NCBI GenBank assembly: GCA_003427395.1
Contig: BFEA01000085.1
Location: 2,167,207 to 2,193,306, forward strand
Origin: Chara braunii
Taxonomy: Eukaryota; Streptophyta; Charophyceae; Charales; Characeae
DNA length: 26,100 nucleotides
Direction: 5' to 3'
Made by a program: the position numbers and the translations under genes
The notes under the pieces: model-generated
Told to the model about the DNA's origin: nothing
Database searches by the model: none
The model's input: only the letters and a program-made list of their open reading frames with translations
Shown here: positions 1-9,013 of the stretch, one piece after another
Position numbering within the stretch: position 1 is the stretch's first letter
Layout of the letters: each line of letters opens with the position of its first letter

Positions 1-675
1 GGGCCTGTCTGTCCTAGGGGTAGTCCGGGTCTGCTATTCTCAGTTAGGGTAGCTGTAGGAAAATCGAGTTAGTACTGGGCCCATATTTCTATATTCACAG
101 ATATGTCCCTCATGACTTTTCCATACAGGCAGGTCTCTCGGTTAGTCCTCAGCCAAACAAAATTATGAATCTGTCTCTAACTATGGTACAGCCTCGTCAG
201 ACTGAGGCTACAGGCAATGTGGAACCAGCAAGTCATTGCACAACAGGGAGATTACCCAGCTTTTGCGTTTCTGCACAAAAGAGATGCATGTGGATGAATG
301 TGGCAACATTTCTTCCTGGCACTGTGGTCTGCATCTGACAACACGAACAGTTTGCTATAAGCAACATCAGCTCTCACTTGAGGTGGGGTTACAATTTTCT
401 CAGAACTAAAGGCAGCAGTGTCCGCCTGCTTGGGTCTTGTGAGGCTGTGTCCTTTTTGAATAATGATAATCTAAGCTAACTCCATGGCACACAGAGGGGG
501 AGGAGGGGAGGAGTGGTGGGCAGGTTGAGAGAAGAAGTGCTCGGGAATAGTTGGGGAGGGCTTCCCTGATGTCACAAGGGAGTGTGGAGGGCATCATACT
601 TCTTGCCAGGTTGCTCATGGGTCCATCTGTAGGCGCTGCAGCTAACACGTGCTGTTGATATTTTTTTGCGGAAAC

Positions 676-1010
676 AAAGGTATAAAAACAGTCGTGACCG
701 GAAGGCTGAAATTTTTTCCCCTTAGCTTTGTCTCCCATTTGGAAATAGGGCGTGATAGATGAAGATTACCAGACATAAAATCGTTCGGGACCAAAAGCAT
801 AAAAACATTCGTCCATGGCAGTTCTTTTTCTTCTGGTCCTGAAATATGGCATATGTAACAAGTTGGGAAGAGCAGCCAGCCCTTTGTTTGTCAGGGAGAC
901 AAAATAGATGTGGGTTCTTGATTTCGTAATCAGAAGCATGAAAACATTTGTCATGGCAGGGGGTTTTCCTTTCTTCTTCCTGTGTCAAAATAAAGCATGA
1001 GGATGAAGAC
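676..1010. repeat. Diverged repeats around a CATAAAAACATT-like core
   Basis: A motif close to GCATAAAAACATTCGTC recurs near 681, 775, 798, 938 and, farther off, 1493. The best pair is 791-845 and 930-992. In that pair the similarity continues past the core through ATGGCAG and a T/C-rich run (TTTTTCTTCT) into a TCCTG or TCCTGTG end. Spacing is irregular and copies are well diverged, so this is an old tandem or local duplication rather than a microsatellite. No function is evident. Confidence 0.45.
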
Positions 1011-1114
1011 TGGTAGAGAGATAGGGCCTCGCTGCACTATGCACCCGACGCCACCTCTCGGGGTTGTTACTCATCTCAGCTTGAAATTCACTCAAGGGCT
1101 TCACTGCTGCACAC

Positions 1115-1480
1115 ACTCACCCCAAAAGTTACTCACCCCTAGGTGAGTCCAGAGCCACGGCTGGGTGAGCGATGTTCAGCAGTTCACTTCGGGGGTGAGT
1201 AAACGTGGCCGACCTTCGGGGAGAGGTGGCTGCAGCACAGGTGAGAAGAAAACACAACTGTCGAGATGACCTTTGGAAAGTTTTCATAACTGACCTCGCG
1301 TGGTGGCTGCCTAAAAGGTCCTGCTATAATCTCTCATTTGCAAGCAGGGGCAACTGGTTTTGGGGTGAGTACTCAGCCCACCCACTTTTCGCATGTCTTC
1401 ACATACCAAATTGTCAGATGGGTGGGGTGAGTGACTGCTGCAGCGACGTTACTTCCCCAAAACCAGGGTGAAGTGAGTAG
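1115..1480. repeat. Cluster of GGGGTGAGT words in both orientations
   Basis: The word GGGGTGAGT or its complement occurs about eight times. Two exact inverted pairs are visible. TTACTCACCCC at 1129-1139 is complementary to 1192-1202. ACTCACCCCAAAA at 1115-1127 is complementary to 1358-1370. Further copies lie near 1141, 1163, 1422 and 1465. The arrangement could fold into nested hairpins and resembles a degraded foldback or MITE-like element, but I see no clear terminal repeat or target duplication. Confidence 0.4.
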
Positions 1481-2220
1481 TTCAGCGAGGCCTATAAAAA
1501 CATTTGTGTGTTGATGATTCCATTACTGAAAGCATAAACCACCAGTACTTCCAAGGCACTTTTCTCTGGGGCTGGAAAAGCACTGCGTGCCAAAAGAACA
1601 CAAACCGCCGTGTGCCTTCTTTTGGCTGGCACTGCCAGCCATTTTGTCCCTGTGGCCGAGCCCCGAATGCTGCGGCAGTATGCAAGCCACAACTTCGAAA
1701 AAATGGGTGGGAAACGTACTTGTGGAAAAAGGACATTCCATTGTGAGACGTCCATCCTTTAAGAGCTGCATCCACAATCACGTGCAGCAAACACAAACAT
1801 ACATGTTTTGTGTGGATGGACTTCACATGGTGTTTACACAGTCATGCCAAAGTTAATTACTGGCAGGTAACAGTCTACAAGATTGTCAGAGCTGACATTG
1901 GTTTTTATGTGGCATGCGGTGGGGATACAGGGGAAGGAGGAGTCCGTGGAGGAGTTCGTGCGAAGAAATCTTGGAAGCGAGGTATTCGAGCGCCTTATTG
2001 AGCCATTCTGCTCTGGTATGTAAGAACAAAGCAAAATATGAGGACCAATCGACAGAAGCTTATCAAACGAAAATACAAGTTTGTAGAATTTGGAAATAGT
2101 GTGATAAATTGCAATGAGCTGGTGAAGTATGAGAAGCTTTCACAAGTAGATCATACAAGTATCACCGATGCACTGAAATGGTACGCCACGCTCACACGAT
2201 TGCTCCAGCAGTATTCTTCC

Positions 2221-2224
<4 letters not shown>

Positions 2225-2278
<54 letters not shown>
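2225..2278. repeat. CT dinucleotide microsatellite, about 27 units
   Basis: This is an uninterrupted CT run, seen directly. Long perfect dinucleotide runs are typical of eukaryotic intergenic DNA and are expected to be length-variable. Confidence 0.95.
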
Positions 2279-2281
<3 letters not shown>

Positions 2282-2399
2282 GGAACCCGACTGTTCATCA
2301 CTTGCTGGAGTGCATCAGATCACATGCATAAACACAGATTTCCACAGATTGCGAAGTCTCACACAAAACCCAATAGAAGATGAATGAGAACCAGGAAGC

Positions 2400-3300
2400 C
2401 CAACTTAATTATCAAACCCAGATTTAGCGAGAGAACATCATGAATTCAAAGTGTATAGCGCTGAATAGAGTTAAAAGTCTTCTTCGATCAACATGAGTTC
2501 CAAGTCTGGCACTCATCAGTGCCAGCTGCCAAATGCCAACAACAGCCCTCAACAGGTAAATGTCACCATAGCTCACACTTCCCCCTCTCTCGTCTGCCTA
2601 CTTCTCTCTCTCCCTCTATGTCTATAGTACTGGTCTACCCTCATTCATCATGCATGCACACTCCCTATCACACGAGGTTCTACTCTGAATATTACTCACT
2701 GGTTCCTCCTACTGACTATCCCTACTAACATACTAACTAGCGCTGGCGCAGCTATGGCTGCCTTCCCTCTAGCCAGCACTCTCTTCCTCCTTCCCGCATA
2801 GCGCTGCTCTTCAGCCTAGCGCAGTTCACACACATCTAGCGCACAAGTGCCACGACACTTCCACACTCTCATGCGAAGTGAGCATCTGTCCGAATGGGAG
2901 GCTGGCCAGTCCTTTATAGTGCTGGACTGGTATAGTGTGGCCTGCATTCAGCCTCAAGTGTGCCGTGTGCCTGGGACTCCTGCCCAGTACCGATTGTTGC
3001 AAAGTGTGTGTCCCAGTATCTTTTCCCATGGTCTGCTGCTGCTTTGGGTCATCGGGCCTGTCTTTTGGACTCCTGGTCTGAATCAGGACTGACTCGTGGG
3101 ATTATGACTGGACTGGGACCGTAGCCTTTGACTCACTGCCGAACAGACATGCCTTTTCACCGAGGAGACATGACCCTAACTCAGTCTTGAAAATTGTGCC
3201 CGATACCTGTTCGTCCAGGACCTGTTTGTGACCTTTCAAGATGACTTTTCACTTCATTATGGAGGCGACATTCATCTCAGGAACTTTGTCTTTTCGGTTG
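2400..3300 (-). other. Possible LTR remnant (weak)
   Basis: No protein is recognisable. The layout resembles the LTR of element A. There is a CAGGTAAATGTCACC-like stretch near 2553 where element A has CAGGTATGTCTCACG. A short palindrome CCAGTCC/GGACTGG at 2906-2930 encloses a TATAAA read on the minus strand, much as in element A. A G/C- and CCTG-rich tail follows. No TG/CA ends, partner LTR or target duplication could be placed. It may equally be unrelated intergenic sequence. Confidence 0.25.
2906..2930 (-). promoter_or_regulatory. Candidate TATA box inside a 7-bp palindrome
   Basis: CCAGTCC at 2906-2912 and GGACTGG at 2924-2930 are perfect inverted arms around an 11-nt spacer that reads TATAAA on the minus strand. 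If the surrounding block is an LTR remnant this would be its core promoter. The same design is seen in the LTRs of elements A and C. Confidence 0.3.
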
Positions 3301-3402
3301 CTGCTCACGAATTTAAGTTCTGGCCGACAGGGCCCCTTGCTGTTGGGGCCCATTTGGGGTCTGATTCGTAAAGGCCCTTTTACTATATATATATATAGCC
3401 TC

Positions 3403-3439
3403 CTGATGAGTCGGTGAAACTCCGACGAAACAGTTTGTC
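3403..3439 (+). ncRNA. Hammerhead-ribozyme-like motif
   Basis: The conserved core is present in order. CTGATGA lies at 3403-3409. A 5-bp helix II is formed by GTCGG (3410-3414) and CCGAC (3422-3426) around a 7-nt loop. GAAA follows at 3427-3430. A minimal helix III of 2-3 bp leads to the GTC cleavage triplet at 3437-3439. Very short helix III is known for hammerheads carried by Penelope-like elements and other retroelements. Helix I, which should pair bases just before 3403 with bases just after 3439, is not evident. The motif may therefore be a decayed copy, may act only as a dimer, or may be a chance or convergent fold. Confidence 0.55.
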
Positions 3440-3598
3440 ACAGCCCCTCGTTTGTTGTCCTCTTCTCCCTCTCTGCCTACGGTTTNGGGCAGTTCTATTT
3501 GACGATAAACTCCGACGAAACAGTTTGTCACAGCCCCTCGTTTGTTGTCCTCTTCTCCCTCTCTGCCTACGGTTTACCGGGCAGTTCTATTTGACGAT
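3417..3598. repeat. Two-unit tandem duplication (about 90 bp each) with an N
   Basis: 3417-3506 and 3507-3598 are almost identical. Each starts AAACTCCGACGAAACAG and ends TTTGACGAT. The first unit carries the downstream half of the hammerhead-like core joined to its CTGATGA. The second unit lacks CTGATGA, so only one complete core exists. A single N at 3486 lies in the first unit where the second reads ACC, so the duplication may partly be an assembly product. Confidence 0.85.
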
Positions 3599-3604
3599 AT
3601 ATAT

Positions 3605-3668
3605 GCACACACGCACACACACGCACACACAGAGTGAGAGCAAGAGAGAGAGAGAGAGAGAGAGAGAC
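3605..3668. repeat. Compound CA/GA microsatellite
   Basis: An interrupted CA run (3605-3631) passes through GAGTGAGAGCAA into an AG run (3641-3668). An AT run at 3384-3397 lies just upstream of the hammerhead-like motif. Simple repeats flanking the 3403-3598 block are consistent with it being the edge of an inserted element. Confidence 0.9.
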
Positions 3669-3699
3669 AGTGAGAGCTCTGGACCATGAAATCTGTAGA

Positions 3700-4481
3700 T
3701 ATGGACTGATATAAACCCCGGGTATCTCATTGATGTTTTTCAAGTGTGCGGGCGTACCCACACTGGCTTTACTTCTACCTGGTTACAGACACTGGACCCG
3801 GTTTCCAGCAGGTGCAGCTCCCCACCAATAGATGGAGCCTTCAAAGCAGGGGACCACTCAAGGAGGATGGTCTTATCAACCTCATTAAACCACCACTACC
3901 CCCGACGTCGGAAATTTGGCTTTCCTGGCCATACGGACTGGGTTTTACGGGGGGGTGGCGATCAGCAGGCGCAGGCAGGTCCAGTAATATTCAAGAGCCA
4001 ACTTTGGCATTTTTTCACGCTCAGAAGAATCGATGAAAAATCTGAAAATTTGAGATCCTGTAGATTAGATTGTGATCTTTCCAGGAAAAATATGTATTTT
4101 AGATTGTGAAATAAATGCCTCGCCGTTTGTTGCATTTTCCGTTTTTGCCACTCTACCACGTGTGGGCCAACGGAAAAAGTACCCGAACTTGGTGTTTCTT
4201 TGTGCCCCGACGAATAACTCGAAAGCTCTGAATAGTGGAGGGTCTGTAGATTTGATTGTGATCTTTAACGCAAAAAAAAAAACCATTGTTTCAACCGTGA
4301 AATAAATTTGCGGTGGCAATTCAACCAATTTGCCATTCGCCTGTCCTCCCCACTGTGCTACCGGTTGTCCTCATGAACCTGTGCTACGGCTCCCCCCCAA
4401 GTTGGGACGGCTGGGGTAGTGGTGGTTTATGCGGAATATGCCTGACTTGAAGCTTTTTTTTTTTTTGTTAATAAAGAAACC
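3700..4481. other. Non-coding spacer with one diverged direct repeat pair
   Basis: I recognise no gene. A direct repeat pair lies at 4058-4117 and 4243-4308. Both copies begin CTGTAGATT, continue with GATTGTGATCTTT and an A-rich stretch, and end GTGAAATAAAT. Offset is 185 bp. An 11-base A run (from 4265) and a 13-base T run (from 4454) lie nearby, the latter just outside the left LTR of element A. The plus-strand frame over 3744-4109 has no recognisable motif and is probably not coding. Confidence 0.5.
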
Positions 4482-5347
4482 TGCAAGGTAAATGAGCGAT
4501 ACCGAATTCCAGAAAACGAAGCAGCATTATACACATGAAACCAGATAGTCTTGACCTCGAACCAAAAGCTGAATTGCAACTTGAGTTCCACCAAATAAGA
4601 GCACAGCAAATGCTCACAAGTGACAATGTTGGAATAGTCTCATCATCATCAACAATGAACCAATGTCGACTCCCTATCTGGCGCTCAGTGCCCAGACTAC
4701 GAATGGCAGATCCTATCTAGCCTATCTACAATGCCGCTGGTGACGTCAACAGCTTCCCGAAGTACGAGCAGATCGCGGCCAATGCCGTTCGCCTCAAGCA
4801 CCAGGTATGTCTCACGCTTTACTCACAACCTCGATCTCCCACACAGATGCCACATGCACCCAAGGACCACCATGCGCTCCATCCAGCAAAGCGCAGGCCA
4901 GCTTGGCGATGGCCGCCTGCTTCTTCCCTGCTCGTCAGTGAGCGAGTAGGCACTCGCTCCAGCAGCTGGCGCAGCAGCGCTTGCACATATGCAGCGAGTG
5001 CCCGAATGCCAATTGCGGAGGCAGGCACTTTCCTTTATGGAAGTGGCCTGCCTGCTGCGTGCTGCCTGGCTGCGCTGGGCCCCTGCCCAGAAGCTTCCAG
5101 TAGGCCCCAAGTGCCTGAGGCCAGAGTATTACGCAGGGCCCCGGGTAGTTATGCTGCAGTTTGTGCCCCGTGTCTGCCCCAGGGCCCGTGCCCAAAAATA
5201 TTGGAAGGGCCTAGAAGCCCTTGACAGGATACTGTTGCCCATGGCCTGGGTTCATTCAACCAACTGATGCAGCGTAACTGTCTGAGCCCCACTTTGCAGG
5301 GCCGCCTTCACTTAGGGCGGCCATCCAGGGCGGGCTGTGGCCTCGCA
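4482..5347 (-). repeat. Element A 3' LTR (866 bp)
   Basis: It aligns along its length with 11719-12653. On the plus strand it begins TGCAAGGTAAATGAGCG and ends GTGGCCTCGCA, giving TG...CA termini with imperfect inverted ends. It is shorter than its partner because of small deletions around 5150 and 5300. Sequence similarity stops sharply just left of 4482, which sets the outer boundary. Short open frames inside it are not genes. Confidence 0.9.
5020..5052 (-). promoter_or_regulatory. Candidate LTR core promoter within a hairpin (element A)
   Basis: GGCAGGC (5020-5026) and GCCTGCC (5046-5052) are perfect inverted arms. Inside them, CACTTTCC and GGAAGTG pair again around TTTAT, which reads CATAAAGG on the minus strand. 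In the other LTR the same site (12250-12269) keeps the inner arms and the box while the outer left arm has changed. A TATA-like box in this position would drive the minus-strand retrotransposon transcript. Confidence 0.4.
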
Positions 5348-5862
5348 TTCCCTCCTCCATACTTTGACAGTCCTCCGAGAAGTTCAATCACTCGCTCAAT
5401 CTGGCGCTTTCCTTTCTGCAGTGCTTTCTCATATTGAGCAACAACTTGTGGAGTGGTCTGCATCAGTACCTCTCTTGTGAACCATCTGTCCTCCTTAGGA
5501 TCAGTGTGATGTCTGAAACGAATGCGATACTGTAGCTTTGGCTTTGGAAGACAGCCCCTGCCTGTTGATCTTGGAACCGACATTGCCCTGTGATCAACAA
5601 TTTCGTCGATGTGGACCTCTCCATCCATGGTTGGGGGCAGCATAGACCGACGAGAGGGAAACGGATCAGTTTCCTTGGAAGGTGCAAGTTTGGAGGCGTG
5701 GAAGACAGGGCAAATGCGAAGGTGACCAGGGATCTGTATTAAATAGGAAGGCCCGTCGGGATCATCTCCGACAATGTCTAGAACCTGCCATGGTCCGAGG
5801 TACTGTGGCATGAGCTTTCGGGAAATCCCGTGCTCTTGCCTTGACCCAAACTCTATCCCCAA
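5308..5862 (-). pseudogene. Element A integrase C-terminus with GPY/F motif and chromodomain-like tail
   Basis: A 184-residue open frame. Near residues 20-60 it has the LGPWQVLDIVGDDPDG...YLIQIPGH pattern and FHASKLAP, which is the GPY/F module that follows the integrase core. From about residue 84, EVHIDEIVDHR leads into a chromodomain-like segment with YRIRF and EDRWFTREVL. The usual cage tryptophan pattern is only partly kept. The segment would direct integration to particular chromatin marks. The frame continues through the polypurine tract and ends inside the LTR at 5308. Upstream it is out of frame with the integrase core because of a duplication junction near 5749. Confidence 0.8.
5348..5358 (-). 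other. Polypurine tract of element A
   Basis: The minus strand reads GGAGGAGGGAA immediately upstream of the TGCGAGG start of the 3' LTR. This is the primer site for plus-strand DNA synthesis. Its exact abutment confirms both element orientation and LTR boundary. Confidence 0.85.
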
Positions 5863-6562
5863 CCTGGAAAGTAGAAGGGCCGCGGTGTTTGTTTTCTGAC
5901 TCTATCATCGCATATCGGTAAGCGAACTTCAAGGTACCTGGCGCAGCAGTGGATTGGTTCTTAGGTAGTAAGAAATCTAGAGGCAGTCGTGGCTTAATGG
6001 TTAGGAGCAGACTGTTGGGGCTCACCCCTGTCGCGCTGTGCACAGCGTTGTTGTACAGGCTGGCGATGAGTGCGAGCTTCTCGTCCCAGTCCACCTGATT
6101 AGGCTTAATGTAGTGCGTCAACAGGTGTTGTAGGCCCGTCGGGATCATCTCCGATAATGTCTAGAACCTGCCATGGTCCGAGGTACTGTGGCATGAGCTT
6201 TCGGGAAATCCTGTGCTCTTGACTTGACCCAAACTCTATCCCCAACCTGGAAAGTAGAAGGGCCGCGGTGTTTGTTTTCTGAGTCTATCATCGCCGCCTG
6301 GGCTTTGTGCATGCTGTCCACTGCTTGCTGCATAAGACTTTCATATCGGTAAGCGAACTCCAAGGTACCCGGCGCAGCAGTGGATTGGTTCTTAGGTAGT
6401 AAGAAATCTAGAGGCAGTTGTGGCTTAATGGTTAGGAGCAGACTGTTGGGGCTCACCCCTGTCGCGCTGTGCACAGCGCTGTTGTACAGGCTGGCGATGA
6501 GTGCGAGCTTCTCGTCCCAGTTCACCTGATTAGGCTTAATGTAGTGCCTCAACAGGTGTTGT
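5749..6562 (-). repeat. Tandem duplication of the integrase C-terminal half
   Basis: 5749-6131 (383 bp) and 6132-6562 (431 bp) are adjacent direct copies, both starting AGGCCCGTCGGGATC and ending CAACAGGTGTTGTA on the plus strand. I count about ten substitutions between them. The length difference is one 48-bp deletion in the left copy, equivalent to 6294-6341. The duplicated protein covers HYIKPNQV...WDEKLALIASLYN through FQVGDRVWVK. Confidence 0.92.
5762..6148 (-). pseudogene. Second copy of integrase core end (duplicated, element A)
   Basis: About 120 residues repeating the end of the integrase core and linker: HYIKPNQVDWDEKLALIA, ATGVSPNSLLL, LPLDFLLPKNQ and FQVGDRVWVKA. It lacks the roughly 16 residues that the neighbouring copy has between FAYRY and SENKHRGPS, owing to the 48-bp deletion. 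It contains no catalytic residue. Downstream on the minus strand it overlaps, in another frame, the GPY/F and chromodomain frame. Confidence 0.8.
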
Positions 6563-7291
6563 ACAGTGCAGTTCAGCTGCTCTGCTTGTCCTTTTGCCTC
6601 TGGGTGGTTCCCTGAGGTTATCTGCAGCGGAGTCCCTTGTTCAGCAGCCGCAGCCTTCCACAGCTCACTCTTGAATTGTACATCTCGGTCACTAACGATG
6701 GAGTTTGGCAGGCCAAAGTCTCTGACCCGGTTCTCTTTAAATAGTTTGATTATGTACTCTGTCGTCGCTGTTTGCGACATAGCAACTAACCTAGTATGCT
6801 TACTGAACCTATCCACAATGATGAAAACATATCTCATACCACTCTTGCTGGTAACCAGCGTATCCATGAAATCCATGGACAGGCTCGCACCAGGCCTTTT
6901 CAGAATCGGAAGGGGCTTGAGTAGCCCAAGAGGGGCCTGTGTATGTGGCTTGTCCCTTTGACGCACCTGACAAATCTCAACGTACGGCTTCGCGTCTTTC
7001 ATCATGGTGGGCCACCAAAATTGCTACAACAAGTTAGCTGCATTTTTTGTAACCAAAATGCCCGGTGGCATCGTGACACTCACCTAAAAATAAACTACGC
7101 AAAGACTTTCTATTTGGCACATACAAACGTTTATTCCTGGCCTTCTCGAGGAACAGCAGCCCATTGACCAGCACAAACTCATCCAAAGTTACCTTGTCTT
7201 TCGCCTCGAGTCTGCGTATGATTTTCTGCCATGAACGGATCCTCGCGAGAGGCTTCCACCAAGGAGTGAGTAACATCGTCCGCAAGCCCAA
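6145..7291 (-). pseudogene. Element A integrase: zinc-binding domain and DDE core
   Basis: The zinc-binding part (from about 7250 downward) shows ECHDATGHFGYKK for the two histidines. A frameshift near 7020 follows, then EICQVRQRDK, where the second cysteine of the usual pair is arginine. The core frame (6145-7005, 286 residues) has all three acidic positions: D in SMDFMD, D in IVSDRDVQFKS and E in KGQAEQLN. Integrase joins retroelement DNA to the chromosome. The core itself could still fold, but the upstream frameshift and loss of a zinc ligand make a working protein unlikely. Confidence 0.85.
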
Positions 7292-7667
7292 ACTCAGTGA
7301 TCAGCGCACCAAGGAAGTTCGACCTACTCGACAGCGCATCAACAACCTTGTTGTACTCCCTTTGGATGTACTGAGGTTCGAAGTCGTATTGTTCTATGAC
7401 TTCGATCCAACGTTTCAAAGCATCGGAGAGTACAGGCTGTGTCCTCATCTACCTCAGGGATTGATGATCAGTCCTGACGTAGAAGAATCTTCCAAGGAGG
7501 TAGTGCCTCCAATGGGTCAACGCTTTATGTATCGCATATTGTTCCTTCTCATAGGTGGACTTGGCCAACTTCTGAGAGGGCATATTTTTTGACATGTACT
7601 CTACGGACCTCAACTTCTTCCTGTCCTGCTGCGCAAGCACGACACCAATGCCATATTGGCTTGGCAT
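7179..7667 (-). pseudogene. Element A RNase H domain, frame-shifted
   Basis: Two adjacent open frames (7449-7667 and 7179-7448) together give an RNase H domain: YGIGVVLAQQD, KSTYEKEQYAIHKAL with the catalytic Glu, YVRTDHQSLR with an Asp, and NKVVDALSSRSN with the last Asp. The first Asp (TTDA) is at the end of the preceding RT frame, separated by a frameshift near 7650. RNase H removes the RNA template during reverse transcription. Similarity to Ty3/gypsy enzymes is clear; integrity is not. Confidence 0.85.
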
Positions 7668-8720
7668 CCGTGGTTACAACGAATGGTTTGTCAGGATCAG
7701 GGAGTTTCAAGACCTCATGGTGTGTAAGATAATGCATCAGATGTCTGAAAGCAGCCTCACACATGTCTGTCCACTCCCAGGAGGTGTCAAGGCGTGTGAG
7801 ATCCGACAAGGGTGCAAACACTATGCTATAGTTCTTCACGAAATTGCGATAGTATCCGATCATCCCCAAGAAAGATCTCACCTCAGTCACATACTGAGGA
7901 CGCGGCCAATCACAAATGTTGGCCATCTTCGCGTCATCAGGCTTCAATCCCTCTGTGGAAATCTCATGACCCTGATACAAGATCCGCGTGCGGCCAAACT
8001 CGCAGTTTTCCCGATTGGTCTTGAATTGGTGCTGCCGAAGGAGACTAAGAACTTTGTCTAGATGGGCTACATGCTCCTCGACAGTCCTACTGAAGATACA
8101 CGATGACAAACTTATCTAAGTAGTCATGAAAAATCCGGTTCATCCCGTGTTGAAAGGTGCTAGGAGCATTGCAAAGGTCGAAATGCATCACCACGAACTC
8201 GTACAGATCGTACCTGGTCTGGAAAGCGGTTTTGTGTTAATCCTCGGGCCGGATTGCAATCTGATGGCACCCGGACTTCAGATCTATCTTACTGAAGTAC
8301 CGGAACCCTTGCACTCAGTCCAACAAGTCATCGATTCGTGGTAGGGGCTCTGCATTCTTTGCGGTGATGGTATTGAGGCCCCTATAGTCAATGCACATCC
8401 TCAACGTGCCCCCTTCTTTGGTACAAATAGGACAAGAGACCAATAAGGGGAGACACTCGCTTGGATCCAACCCTTCTCTATGAGATCCTTTAGTTGCCGA
8501 CGAAGCTCATCAAGCTCCGCTGAAGACATCCGATAGATCCTACCCTTTGGAATACTAGACGCTGGGATAATCTCTATCGTGTGGGCGACCTCCCTCTCAA
8601 CAACCCCTTTCAGCTCTTCAAATAGATCAGGGTACTCAGCGACCACTCCCTCTTATCTCTGGAGGCATTTCGCCAGCTTGCCCTCTGCAGAGACATACAC
8701 TAAGTACATACCCTCCTTCA
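7640..8720 (-). pseudogene. Element A reverse transcriptase with deleted catalytic motif
   Basis: Minus-strand RT motifs occur in order: YPDLFEEL and [13 protein letters not shown] (fingers, 8401-8646); [11 protein letters not shown] and YFSKIDLKSG with the first catalytic Asp; then YEFVVM and NAPSTFQ (palm). The thumb and connection follow (7549-8109) with GHEIST and VRSFLGMIGYYRNF. There are in-frame stops after DDLLD and after RPED, and a frameshift in a G run near 8415. Around 8092-8105, FVIVYL runs directly into FSRTVEEH. The YxDD Asp pair and about four further residues are missing, with a frame change. The enzyme is dead as read. Confidence 0.88.
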
Positions 8721-9013
8721 TATTTTGCTTATAATAATTATAGAACGTGGCCGCACACATGCATCTGTGGGAATCAATCAGACTACTAGCTTTATACTTA
8801 CGTAATTTCCCCCCCCCCCCCTTCCGGGCAAAGTGTGTTTGACCACTTTTCGGTCCCAGTCAAACTGGGGCTTTGCAACTGAAAGATAGTACGTACCCAA
8901 CAATATATCATTGGGAGATCATCGCTGACGAGGAACGAGACTCTATGTGTCAGTTCCCCTCCCGCGTACGGGAAACGACACTCAAGGTCTTTGAGGTAGT
9001 CAATGACTACCAT
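8650..9013 (-). pseudogene. Element A protease C-terminal part and linker to RT
   Basis: The 8798-9013 frame starts with MVVIDYLKDLECRFPY and continues RVSFLVSDDLP, which fits the second half of a retropepsin. After DDLP the frame shifts, and the expected hydrophobic ILLG-type turn is readable only in another frame. A 13-base C run near 8810 (plus strand) is a likely slippage site. Between 8650 and 8797 a linker with YYKQNMKEGMYLVYV is visible, with one TAA stop just before the RT start. Confidence 0.6.

Larger units (their letters stand above)
1..2224. other. Non-coding stretch with short diverged repeats
   Basis: I see no recognisable protein, RNA gene or element end here. Open frames are short, overlap on both strands and show no family motif. 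The stretch holds two groups of short repeats, at 676-1010 (with one further copy near 1491) and 1115-1480, which are listed separately. It could be old transposon sequence or intergenic DNA; nothing in the sequence decides between them. Confidence 0.5.

Noticed and set aside
1482-1826. Overlapping frames on both strands suggesting a gene
   Set aside because: Several frames of similar length on both strands overlap here and none has a motif, codon bias or splice context.
4847-5224. 125-codon plus-strand open frame
   Set aside because: It lies wholly inside the left LTR of element A and has no family motif; the same place in the right LTR does not keep the frame.
6566-6961. 131-codon plus-strand open frame
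   Set aside because: It is antisense to the clear integrase core of element A and has no motif of its own.
7594-8061. 155-codon plus-strand open frame
   Set aside because: Antisense shadow of the RT and thumb region of element A.
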